This document shows, one piece after another, positions 16,345-25,400 of a stretch of 33,065 nt of DNA; within the stretch, counting starts at the first letter, position 1, and every line of letters begins with the position of its first letter. Below the pieces are notes generated by a model, which saw only the letters and a program-made list of their open reading frames with translations, made no database searches and had not been told where the DNA came from. Position numbers and translations under genes: made by a program. This DNA comes from a virus: positions 1 through 33,065 of IMG/VR virus record IMGVR_UViG_3300007512_000126. The stretch is one strand, 5' to 3'.

Positions 16345-16884
16345 ATGGCAACAGTTTATGAAATAATTCAAGGTATTAATCAAGCAGCCGCAAATGCTTA
16401 TGATGGTTCACATGATGAGCGCTATGCTTACGATGGCGAATCGCGAAAAGTCGGATTAAAAAGAGAAGAGGGTGACTGTATTACAGATTCGCGCGTGATG
16501 GATGGCTTTAAAGTAAAAATTCAGGCTGATAGATTAATAATTAACTACCAGGCTGAAATTACTATGAAAGACTTTCATAACAAAAACTACGAAGATGACA
16601 TTGAACAAACATTTAAAGATATTGTCAAGTTTTTGAAGAAAGAATACAAGACAATCACCAAGAATACTCTTTCGCTATCTCCAGAGGGAGAAGCTGATGT
16701 ACACGCACAAAGCGTTTCTAGGAAAAGAAACTGGATTCAAGCTACTAAATCTTATAAAATTGGCGGATTAAAAGAAGTTGAAAGAGAAAAACAACCGTCC
16801 GAGGATAAATTAGATAGTGCTGTTAAAAAGTGGCTTGAACTTGGTCGAGACAAAGCCAAGAAACCAGAAAACGTTTCAGTGTAA
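16345..16884 (+). CDS. Conserved-looking protein upstream of terminase, unknown
   Basis: 179 aa, ATG 16345 after AGAGGAG. It is soluble with mixed alpha/beta appearance: MATVYEIIQGINQAAANAYDG, a central strand pair (FKVKIQADRLIINYQAEITMK), then FKDIVKFLKKEYKTIT and a charged C-terminal tail (EREKQPSEDKLDSAVKKWLEL). No Cys cluster, signal or membrane helix. In T4 the small terminase gene 16 precedes gene 17; this gene has the right position, but I see no helix-turn-helix and cannot claim homology. It could be the small terminase or a protein acting on the host. The terminase gene begins 17 bases after its stop. Confidence 0.7.
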   Translation: MATVYEIIQGINQAAANAYDGSHDERYAYDGESRKVGLKREEGDCITDSRVMDGFKVKIQADRLIINYQAEITMKDFHNKNYEDDIEQTFKDIVKFLKKEYKTITKNTLSLSPEGEADVHAQSVSRKRNWIQATKSYKIGGLKEVEREKQPSEDKLDSAVKKWLELGRDKAKKPENVSV

Positions 16885-16900
16885 AAACGGGAGTATTTAA

Positions 16901-18490
16901 TTGGGAAACCAACTTACCAAGAAAGAAATTATGAAAGAGATCATTAAATGTGGTAAGGACCCCGTTTATTTTATCAACAACTTTGCAAGAATTTCTCACC
17001 CACTAGAAGGTCTAATTCCATTTAAAACTTATGATTATCAAGATGACTTGCTTAAATCTTTTGATGATCACCGATTTACAGTTATTCTCAAAGCAAGACA
17101 GCTGGGAATCTCAACAATTACAGCAGCTTATATCGTTTGGATGATGTTGTTTCATCGGGATAAAAACGTCCTTGTTATGGCAACAAAGTACACAACTGCT
17201 TCAAACTTGGTTAAAAAGGTTAAAGCAATGCTGAAAAGTCTACCAGAGTGGATTCAAATTGCAGAAGTTGAGGTCAATAATAGAAATTCTTTTGAACTAA
17301 ACAATGGTTCACAGATTAAAGCGTCTTCAACCTCTGCAGATGCTGGTCGTTCTGAGGCGTTATCTCTTTTGGTAATTGATGAGGCTGCGCACGTTGAGGG
17401 TTTAGAGGAATTGTGGACTGGTTTATATCCCACACTATCAACTGGCGGTAGGTGTATTGCACTTTCAACCCCAAATGGCGTTGGTAATTGGTTCCATAAA
17501 ACATATATTGATGCTGCAGCCGACAAGAGCAACTTCCATCCCATTAAGTTGTTATGGGATGTGCATCCTGATCGCGATCATGATTGGTTCACGCGCGAAA
17601 CAAGAAACATGTCGAGAAGACAAATTGCACAGGAATTAGAGTGCAACTTTAATGCATCTGGAGACACTGTAATACACCCGGATGATATAACCAGAATTGA
17701 TAAACAAATTATGGATCCAAAATATCGTACCGGCTTCGACAGAAACTTTTGGATCTGGGAAGAGTTTAAGCCAGAAAATACATATCTACTATCAGCAGAT
17801 GTGGCGCGCGGCGACGGCGCGGATTATTCTGTTTTTCATATTTTTAAGTTAGAAACTATGGAAATCATTGCAGAATACCAAGGAAAGGTTACTCCTGATA
17901 TGTTTTCTGAGATCGTTTATAACGCAGGAAGAGAATATGGAGAATGTATGGTTGTTGTTGAGAACAATTCGGTTGGATTTTCTGTGATAGAGAAACTAAA
18001 AGAAAAAGCCTACTCAAATGTTTATCATTCAGTTAAATCAACCCATGAATATGTGGACCAATTAACTGCAGAAAGCAGAAGTGGCACAATAGCTGGATTT
18101 ACAACCTCTCTAAAGACGCGCCCCCTTCTAGTTGCTAAGTTTGAAGAGTTTATAAGAAACAAAGTTATAACTATTTATTCTTCGAGACTTAGAGCGGAAT
18201 TAGACATCTTTATTTGGAACAATGGTCGACCAGAAGCACAAAAAGGGTACAACGATGATTTGGTTATGGCCTGTGCTATTGGATGTTGGGTAAGGGATAC
18301 TGCAATTGTTGAAAATCAAAGGGACTTAGAGTATAAAAAAGCCCTTTTAGGCTCTATAATAAAGAGTAACTCTGTTTTGGACACCAGAATTCCCGGAATG
18401 GCCGGACAAAAACACTCTATAGATTTGGAAATGAAAAAGGTCGAAGCAGAAAAGCAATATGAAGAACATTCATGGTTAATAAAAGGATAA
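16901..18490 (+). CDS. 17: Terminase large subunit (T4 gp17-like)
   Basis: 529 aa. The start is TTG 16901, supported by GGGAG 7 bases upstream; the next ATG (16931) has no good ribosome site and would remove ten residues. ATPase domain: Walker A-like KARQLGIST at 64-72, Walker B LLVIDEAAH with Asp160/Glu161, and coupling motif STPNG at 189-193. Nuclease domain: Asp300 in LLSADVARGDGADYS, Glu354 in VVVENNSVGF and Asp452/Asp453 in GYNDDLVMA, the metal ligands of the RNase H-like headful nuclease. The protein translocates concatemeric DNA into the prohead at the portal and cuts it. The portal gene follows after three bases, as in a packaging operon; T4 tail genes 18 and 19 are absent here. Confidence 0.93.
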   Translation: MGNQLTKKEIMKEIIKCGKDPVYFINNFARISHPLEGLIPFKTYDYQDDLLKSFDDHRFTVILKARQLGISTITAAYIVWMMLFHRDKNVLVMATKYTTASNLVKKVKAMLKSLPEWIQIAEVEVNNRNSFELNNGSQIKASSTSADAGRSEALSLLVIDEAAHVEGLEELWTGLYPTLSTGGRCIALSTPNGVGNWFHKTYIDAAADKSNFHPIKLLWDVHPDRDHDWFTRETRNMSRRQIAQELECNFNASGDTVIHPDDITRIDKQIMDPKYRTGFDRNFWIWEEFKPENTYLLSADVARGDGADYSVFHIFKLETMEIIAEYQGKVTPDMFSEIVYNAGREYGECMVVVENNSVGFSVIEKLKEKAYSNVYHSVKSTHEYVDQLTAESRSGTIAGFTTSLKTRPLLVAKFEEFIRNKVITIYSSRLRAELDIFIWNNGRPEAQKGYNDDLVMACAIGCWVRDTAIVENQRDLEYKKALLGSIIKSNSVLDTRIPGMAGQKHSIDLEMKKVEAEKQYEEHSWLIKG

Positions 18491-18493
18491 AAG

Positions 18494-20533
18494 ATGGCAA
18501 CCAGAAATAAAAACCCCAAGGACTCAACATGGCCTCTGTTTAAGAAGCTCACAAGATTGTTTTCTGGGCCGCTGATTAATTACCGCTCTCAGAGCACAAG
18601 ACAACTTTCTAGAAGGCGATTGGATAAATACGCTAGTAGGTTTAAAGATGTTGCCGGTCAGAAATTTCAAAAACTATCCTACAATCCGTTTGAAAATCTT
18701 GCAGCCAATATTATGTCGGCTCAAAACAGAACTCAACGATATGTGGATTTTGATCAAATGGAGTACACACCAGAGATTGCTTCTACACTGGATATTTATG
18801 CAGACGAAATGACTACATCTAATGATCTGAGAAAGATGTTGACCATTAAGTGCTCGAACGAAGAGATTAAAACAATCTTAGAGTCCTTATACTTTAATGT
18901 CCTGAACATTGAGTTTAACATGTTTGGCTGGGCACGAACAATGTGTAAATATGGAGACTTTTTTCTCTACTTGGATATCAACCCTGAAGTTGGCATTGTA
19001 AATGTGGTCGGCCTCCCCACAACAGAAGTCGAAAGACTGGAAGGCGAAGATAAAACAAATCCAAACTATGTCCAGTTTCAGTGGAACACTGGCGGGATAA
19101 CTCTTGAAAACTGGCAGATGGCACACTTTAGAATTTTAGGAAATGATAAATATGCCCCATATGGAACTTCTGTTTTAGAACCAGCAAGAAGAATCTGGCG
19201 CCAATTGACGTTACTTGAGGATGCAATGATGGCTTATCGCATTGTTCGCTCTCCGGAAAGACGCGTATTCTATATTGATGTGGGAAATATTAGTCCATCG
19301 GACGTAGAACAATACATGCAAAAAGCAATCACCTCAATGAAGCGGAATCAAGTTGTAGATCCCGAGACCGGTCGCGTTGATTTGCGTTATAACCCCATGA
19401 GCATTGATGAAGATTACTTTATTCCTGTCCGAGGCTCAGTTCAGTCAACCAGAGTTGAAAGTCTTCCGGGCGGAACTTATACTGGCGACATTGATGATGT
19501 CAAATATTTACGAGATAAACTTTTCTCAGCGCTTAAAATTCCTCAGTCATATCTTTCTAGAGGAGAAGGGGCAGATGAAGATAAGACAACCTTAGCACAA
19601 AAAGATATTAGATTTGCAAGAACAGTTCAAAGATTGCAACGCTCTATCGTTTCTGAACTTGAAAAGATTGGAATTATACAGCTTTATACTCTTGGGTTTA
19701 AGGGGGATGATTTGGTTTCTTTCACCCTTCAGTTAAACAATCCCTCCAAGTTAGCTGAAATGCAAGAGCTAGAACACTGGAGAACTAAATTCGATGCAGC
19801 TGGTGCAGCCACTGAAGGATACTTCAGCAAGCGATGGGTGTTTGAAAAGATTCTTGGAGTATCAGACGAAGAGGCTATTCGTATTCAAAGAGAAATGTTC
19901 TATGACCGAAAATTTGAAACAGCAATGGAAGCAGTTGTGGAAGCTGGAATGGCTCAAATGGCTGGTGCCGCACAAGGCGCAGGGGAACAAATGGGCCTAG
20001 GCGGAGCAGGTGAAACGCCACCCGGAGCACCCCCGGGAGAAGCGGCTCCCGCAGGAGAAGAGGCAGGAGAAGAAGAGCCGCCGCCTGAAGAAGAAGGCGA
20101 AGAAGGTGGGGAAGAAGGTGGCGAAGAAGGTGGGGAATCAGCGCTCCTGGCCGCACCAGAACCTCCGGGAAAAAGAGACGAGGAAGACTGGTATAAAGTT
20201 ACGAAAAAAGATGTTTTTGGCCGCCCCGAGTCTACAACCACTTCTAAATCTAAAGGAAAATGGTATTCACCGGTAACTTATGATAGGCGCGACATGAGCG
20301 CAAGAAAACGACACTATAAAGGGCAGTGGGCTGATGAAGTCGCGAGCAACACTAAAAGAAATCTACATAAAGGAGCTTTGGAACTATATGGTTTAGGGAA
20401 AAATGCCATATTCGAGGAAAAAGAAACTAATTACAAAGAGGCGGAAAGAAAACTTTTAGAATCAAATAAGCAAATTAAAGATCTAGTTAAAGAGCTAGAA
20501 CTAAAGGATGAAGATAATGAGACTGAGGCATAA
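18494..20533 (+). CDS. 20: Portal vertex protein (T4 gp20-like)
   Basis: 679 aa, ATG 18494 with AAAGGAT upstream. The body matches T4-type portal proteins: YTPEIASTLDIYADEMTTSND, MFGWARTMCKYGDFFLYLDI, APYGTSVLEPARRIWRQLTLLEDAMMAYRI VRSPERRVFYID split across residues 215-270, then KIPQSYLSRGEGADEDKTTLAQKDIRFA at 350-380. It forms the dodecameric ring through which gp17 pumps DNA and to which the tail attaches. After about residue 480 there is an unusual low-complexity tail rich in Gly, Glu, Ala and Pro, containing a threefold EEGG repeat, then a basic charged end of about 110 residues. The T4 portal is 524 aa, so about 150 residues are extra. The last 17 bases overlap the next gene. Confidence 0.93.
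   Translation: MATRNKNPKDSTWPLFKKLTRLFSGPLINYRSQSTRQLSRRRLDKYASRFKDVAGQKFQKLSYNPFENLAANIMSAQNRTQRYVDFDQMEYTPEIASTLDIYADEMTTSNDLRKMLTIKCSNEEIKTILESLYFNVLNIEFNMFGWARTMCKYGDFFLYLDINPEVGIVNVVGLPTTEVERLEGEDKTNPNYVQFQWNTGGITLENWQMAHFRILGNDKYAPYGTSVLEPARRIWRQLTLLEDAMMAYRIVRSPERRVFYIDVGNISPSDVEQYMQKAITSMKRNQVVDPETGRVDLRYNPMSIDEDYFIPVRGSVQSTRVESLPGGTYTGDIDDVKYLRDKLFSALKIPQSYLSRGEGADEDKTTLAQKDIRFARTVQRLQRSIVSELEKIGIIQLYTLGFKGDDLVSFTLQLNNPSKLAEMQELEHWRTKFDAAGAATEGYFSKRWVFEKILGVSDEEAIRIQREMFYDRKFETAMEAVVEAGMAQMAGAAQGAGEQMGLGGAGETPPGAPPGEAAPAGEEAGEEEPPPEEEGEEGGEEGGEEGGESALLAAPEPPGKRDEEDWYKVTKKDVFGRPESTTTSKSKGKWYSPVTYDRRDMSARKRHYKGQWADEVASNTKRNLHKGALELYGLGKNAIFEEKETNYKEAERKLLESNKQIKDLVKELELKDEDNETEA
20099..20134 (+). 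repeat. Three tandem 12-base units in the portal gene
   Basis: GAAGAAGGTGGG, GAAGAAGGTGGC, GAAGAAGGTGGG in direct tandem, each encoding EEGG, inside the acidic low-complexity tail of the portal protein. Copy number could vary by slippage between relatives. Confidence 0.9.
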
Positions 20534-21338
20534 CAAAAAAAGAAATACTGCTTTTCTGTATGAGGCTTTAATAAGAGAAGTTGCCAAGAGTGTCGTTAAC
20601 AAAGATGAGAAGAAGAAGCAACAAGCTCTCGGTTTAGTTAAAGAATACTTTATGTCGTCATCTGAAATTGCAAAAGAACTACAACTTTACAAGTGCCTTT
20701 TAGAAACAACGGACATGGACATTTACACCGCAGAGAAATTAATTCAGGAAACGAAAAAGGATTATGATGAGCTAGATCATGAACAAGTTTTTATGGAACA
20801 AAGCAGGATAATTTCATTTGTTAACAAAAACTTGTCAAGAGATGTGTTTTCTAATTTTGTTCCAAACTATAAAGACTATGCTACTATTGCACAAATCTTT
20901 AGTAAGAAAACCGCCCCTAAGAAGCGCGTCCTATTAGAAGAGTCTCTGTTAAAGAAGATGACACACGAAGAAGAAGAGTTGAGAGAAGAGTTAGTGCCGA
21001 TTACAAATTTGATCTATAAAACGTTTGTCGAAAAATATAACAAAGAATATGGAGAGCAACTTTTAGAAGAGCAGAGGAACTTGTTAACCAATTATATTTT
21101 GTCGTTTTCAAACAATGGACTAAACCTTAAATTATATTTAAATGAAGAAATTACTAGAATAAAAAACGTTCTGCACGAATCACTAGAGATAGAAGAGATT
21201 AAAAATGATAAACTAATGACAGAAAAAACAAATAAAGTTTTAGGCGTCATTGACACTTTTAGAGAAAAACCGCTTACACAAGATATGGTAAAACAAATAT
21301 TAAAGATACAAAATTTAACACACGAGATTACAAAATAA
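20517..21338 (+). CDS. Probable prohead-core-associated protein next to portal
   Basis: 273 aa. The frame opens at ATG 20508, but ATG 20517 has AAGGA 8 bases upstream and gives the N-terminus MRLRHNKKRNTAFLYEALIRE. The protein is almost all helical and charged. In T4 the core genes 67 and 68 sit between genes 20 and 21, and this gene occupies that place. Its second half holds many Leu-x-Glu sites (LLEES, LREEL, LLEEQ, LNEEI, LHESL), the cleavage rule of T4 prohead protease, as would be expected for a core protein digested during maturation. No homology to gp67 or gp68 is visible by eye. It overlaps the next gene by one base. Confidence 0.75.
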   Translation: MRLRHNKKRNTAFLYEALIREVAKSVVNKDEKKKQQALGLVKEYFMSSSEIAKELQLYKCLLETTDMDIYTAEKLIQETKKDYDELDHEQVFMEQSRIISFVNKNLSRDVFSNFVPNYKDYATIAQIFSKKTAPKKRVLLEESLLKKMTHEEEELREELVPITNLIYKTFVEKYNKEYGEQLLEEQRNLLTNYILSFSNNGLNLKLYLNEEITRIKNVLHESLEIEEIKNDKLMTEKTNKVLGVIDTFREKPLTQDMVKQILKIQNLTHEITK

Positions 21339-21928
21339 TGGCAGATATTGAAGTTACAATTGGAACGCAAGACGAGCAGCTACCGGGAAGACCTCCTGTA
21401 GAAGCGGAAGAAAAACCAGATGCACAAATAACACTGGATATGAGAAAAACACTAGATGGGAGTATTGCGATATACGATCATCCTGAAATTGATATTGTTG
21501 TTATGCCTCATATGCTTAAGGTGATCACTTTTGCAAAAGATGAAATGGGCGATCATATTTATGGAGCACAGAGTAGACTGTTCAACTATCTTGCCAAAAA
21601 GGGTGTTATTGTATATGACTCCGTACAAGGTGGAAATTTATATGGTTCATTGGAAGCGAATCTGCCACCTCAATTTGAGGAAGGTGTCGATCCGGTGCAG
21701 GTTGTGCTTTTTGTCCTTGACAAGTTTATTAAAGAAGAGGCGCCTCACTATTCAAAGGTACAGGACTATGAAAAAGACTTGAACGATTGGTGGCTAGAAC
21801 CAGACGATGACACTTCGACCGATCTAGACTGGGCTACCAAAACACATAAGGCCAGGAAGGGCGTACAAAATAAATGGACAGGCGGAGTTGCTCGCTATAG
21901 CATTTATAATAATACGTATAGGGGATAA
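21338..21928 (+). CDS. Conserved unknown protein in the head cluster
   Basis: 196 aa; ATG 21338 shares its A with the preceding TAA, so translation is probably coupled. After an acidic, Pro-rich N-terminus comes LDMRKTLDGSIAIYDHPEIDIVVMP, then AKDEMGDHIYGAQSRLFNYLAKKGVIVYDSVQGGNLYGSLEA, which reads as a compact alpha/beta domain, then KFIKEEAPHY and an acidic DDDTSTDLDW tail. No catalytic motif, signal or membrane segment. It stays next to the portal and core genes, so a role in head assembly is likely, but the sequence does not say which. Product otherwise unrecognised. Confidence 0.75.
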   Translation: MADIEVTIGTQDEQLPGRPPVEAEEKPDAQITLDMRKTLDGSIAIYDHPEIDIVVMPHMLKVITFAKDEMGDHIYGAQSRLFNYLAKKGVIVYDSVQGGNLYGSLEANLPPQFEEGVDPVQVVLFVLDKFIKEEAPHYSKVQDYEKDLNDWWLEPDDDTSTDLDWATKTHKARKGVQNKWTGGVARYSIYNNTYRG

Positions 21929-21932
21929 GAGT

Positions 21933-22340
21933 GTGAACGTGCCACTTTCAAAAAACTTTAAGAAATCAGAATTTAAATGTAGAGATGGTACAGATGTACC
22001 AGATGAACTGATGCCTAATTTGTTAGAGCTTGTTGAAAACCTTCAGATCATACGCGATCATATTGGCAAGCCAATACATGTGATTTCTGGATATAGAACT
22101 CCTAAATATAATAGAAGGATTGGTGGAGCTAGAAAATCACAGCACATGAAAGCAAAAGCTGCTGATATTATTATTCGCGGAATGAGCCCGGTAGAAGTTC
22201 GAGCCATCATTATTAACTTAATAAAAGAAAAGAAAATTAAGAAAGGCGGAGTAGGCCTTTATAAAAGCTTTGTTCATTACGATGTTAGAGGGTGGAACGC
22301 GCGTTGGAAAGGTAAAGGCGTTAAGGACTATAGACCATGA
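21933..22340 (+). CDS. Peptidase M15-type endolysin (D,D- or L,D-carboxypeptidase fold)
   Basis: 135 aa from GTG 21933; the frame also runs back to TTG 21888 inside the previous gene, but that gives an implausible extension. GTG 21939 is a second possible start. Conserved M15_3-type features: VPLSKNFKKSEFKC at the N-terminus, VISGYRTPKYNRRIGGARKSQH, then zinc ligands His71, Asp78 (SQHMKAKAAD) and His115 (SFVHYDVRG). It should cleave peptide cross-links or stems of peptidoglycan. No signal peptide or membrane segment is present, so export would need the holin-like protein at 14677. A virion-bound lysozyme role is possible because it sits in the head cluster. It overlaps the next gene by ATGA. 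Confidence 0.85.
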   Translation: MNVPLSKNFKKSEFKCRDGTDVPDELMPNLLELVENLQIIRDHIGKPIHVISGYRTPKYNRRIGGARKSQHMKAKAADIIIRGMSPVEVRAIIINLIKEKKIKKGGVGLYKSFVHYDVRGWNARWKGKGVKDYRP

Positions 22341-22402
22341 ATTTAACTAAATCCCAACTTAAACAAATGATTGAAGAACAACTTGAAGGGCTTTTGAGTG
22401 AG
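22337..22402 (+). repeat. Targeting/cleavage motif copy 1 (N-terminal leader)
   Basis: Encodes residues 1-22, ending LLSE before RRPRRG. Bases 22350-22378 are an exact 29-base direct copy of 23151-23179. The layout equals the leader of the 88-aa protein at 9856. Confidence 0.85.
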
Positions 22403-25400
22403 CGAAGACCTCGAAGAGGCATTGAAACAACATCGGACACACCAGTGCTGCCAAAAATTGAACCTCGCGCCGCGGAAGCTGAAGGGTCTTTATCCACACC
22501 AGAAGTTAAAACAGATGTTGCGCATGCGGCCAAAAAACCAGACCCATATGCTGAGCCAAAATGGGATCCAGAGGCAATGCAACGTCACCACTCCGAAGCG
22601 GCATTGTATGATGATCTGCGTCGATGGAGAGGTAAAGGTCAATTTAAACATCATGCGCCATCTGCGTTGAGCACGGGAGAAATTGAGGGTGTTAAAGCCC
22701 GGTGGCATGCGGGAATGAAGGACATGTTGAAATCGAACCTAACCGATGCGCAGAAACGAAAAGTCTTCCGCATGGCTATGAGCAAAGCAGGACAAATTGG
22801 TGGCGAAGGCCATTGGAACCTCCAGCGATCTCTGGGGGATAAAGGTGGAGAACGTTATCATCGCCTCTCTTCAGTACCATTTTCTAATCTTGTAACTGGT
22901 CTTTCTGGGGGTCAAAGAAAGGAGCTTCATAAAAATTTAGCGAAATCTGGCTATTGGAAAAAATTACACCCCAGCAGCCCAATAAGACAAGACTTTGAAA
23001 AATCTGCATATTATAAGAAGCCTACAAAAAGACGTCGGCGCAAAAAGAAAAAACCGGTCCAGAAATTCCAATCGTTCGTTGCAACTGATGCAAAAACCGG
23101 CAAACCGATAACGCGTACGCAAGCAAGGAAAATGAGCACCCCCGTACGCGAATCCCAACTTAAACAAATGATTGAAGAAGAGGTAAATTTACTTTTAGAG
23201 GTCTACGAGCGCGGCATGCTGACGCCCTTCGATTCCAGGATGCCTACGCGACAAGCGCGACAAACGCGACAAGGCCCGACAGATACTCTCTCCCCTTCTG
23301 AGTGGAAAGAAAACTGGTTACCTGATTTTTTAAACCCGGATACCTATGATATTGAAAGTTCGTATGCACCAACATGGGGCTTTCAACAAGGTGCAGAAAA
23401 ATGGGAGGATGATCCTAGCATAGAAGAACTAATATATAAGTCTGGCATGCCAATACCCGAGGAAAGTGACCATATCAGTCAGCTTGATAAATCATTAGGC
23501 GACTTTATCGATGACGAGGGCTCACAAGAACTGTTTTTAATGGGCCCGGGCACCCTCTCGAAACATGTTCGTCGAGCGCTCACCGATCTCTATAGACAGC
23601 CACGTTCCGGGCTCTGGCGCAAGCACGGACAATTCGGCAAAGGCGCCACGCATCGGGGCCTCAAATATGGCCACCTCGCAGGGTTGGGTTTGCTTCCATA
23701 CGACGTTGCAAAAGAGATTGAGAACTGGGTTGATATCAATAGACGCTCACAGGGTTACGATCAGTGGGACCTTGAAAATAAACTAGGACTCGGCAAACTA
23801 TATATGTCACCAGAGCAAGCAGAAAAAGAAACGGAGCTTTGGCACCTTCTACAGCAATACGCTGGGCTATCCCCAGAACTAGGCAAAAAAGAAACAGAAC
23901 ATGACTTCTTGCAAAGCCAAGAACACGAGTTATCACCAGATATGACGCTGTATGAAGGAAAGAATGTAAAACTTAAACAAATAATTGAAGAGCAACTTGA
24001 AGGTTTTTTAAATGAGGCGCGCCCCCCACGTGGCCCAGAAGGCCCGGAGCGCCGCCCGCGGGTGTACCCATGGGATCTTTTGCCCCCTGGATATCGAATC
24101 TGGAGCCCAGAAGACAATCCAGAACCACCACCGCCCCTGCCACACCCTCTGGATCCGGATTATATAGCGGAATCTGAAGAGGACTCTGAGACGACAACGG
24201 AAAACTTAACCAAACAAGATCTTAAAGAAGCAATTGAAGAAATGCTCACAGCTGAATTAAATTCAAAAACGCGATCTGCCAAAATTTCGCCCCGAAAAAA
24301 AACACCAGATCTCAAACAAATAATTGAAGAAGAAGTTGATTATGTTTTGAGCGAGAAAAGAAGAAAGCGAAAGCAAAGCGAAGCTGAAAAGATTTTACAA
24401 ATGCATGATAAAGCGAAAAAAGCTGATGATAAAAATAAGTTAGTGCGCAAGCTTAAAGGCTTACCGGCGCAGGATCGCGGCAAAGGAATTGCAGACCCAC
24501 CATCTCGTGCAGAAAAAGTACGACGCTCGCGAGTTGTGAATAAAAGAAACAAAGAAAGAGAAGCAGAAGCAGAAGCTAGAAAGCTTAACCCCGACGATTC
24601 AAAAGAAAAAAAACCAAAAACCAAACCCAGAAAAAGAATGAAGTTCTCACCACCGACTGGAGACTATAAGGCACCAGATAAAGACATTGGTAAAAAAATG
24701 GGGCAGGTAATTAAAAATAAAAAAATGAGAAAAGGAGAAAAAGAAGCACCATTGCCCGGTGCCTCTAATCGCAAGAAATTAGAAAAAAGAAAAGCAGAAA
24801 AGAAAACACCAACGAACAAAGAAAGAAAAGCAACAAAATGGACAACTGCTAAAAAGATGTCCAAAGAAGATCATGAAGCCTATGGCCGCACTGGAAAAAA
24901 AGGTTCTTTAGCCAGAAGAGCAAAAACAAATAAACCGCACCCTAAAAGTATCAAGAGAATAGAACAATATAAATCAGACAAAGGCGCCGCTGATGCTGCC
25001 AAAGCAAAAAGGCTAAAATATGGAGAAGACGAGCTTGGGGCAATGAAAAAAAGATACAAACAGCTTCCAATATCTATACGCTATAAATTTGATGCAGCAG
25101 CGAAAGGAGATCCAAAGGCCATTGACTTTATGAAAAGGTGGGATAAAGCCAGCAAAGGCGTATCGGCCACCGGAAAATCTGGCATAGGCGGTAGAAAGAT
25201 TCCGCTACTGGGAAAGATCATCAACGCGGTTACTCCTGAGTATGGCGGCGCATATCCTCAGATCTTTCAAGACATTGCAAGAAAAAAAGAGATCATGAAA
25301 TATAGGAACACTCCTCGCGGCAGAGAGCTTGGGCCCAAACCACAAGTACAAAAGCCACCCAAAAAACCACCAGAAGTAGAGCCCAAGGCTTATAAAGGGA

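Noticed and set aside
19954-20241. Minus-strand frame of 95 codons rich in Ser and Pro
   Set aside because: It is the complement of the Gly/Glu-rich portal tail; no start signals and composition fully explained by the + strand gene.
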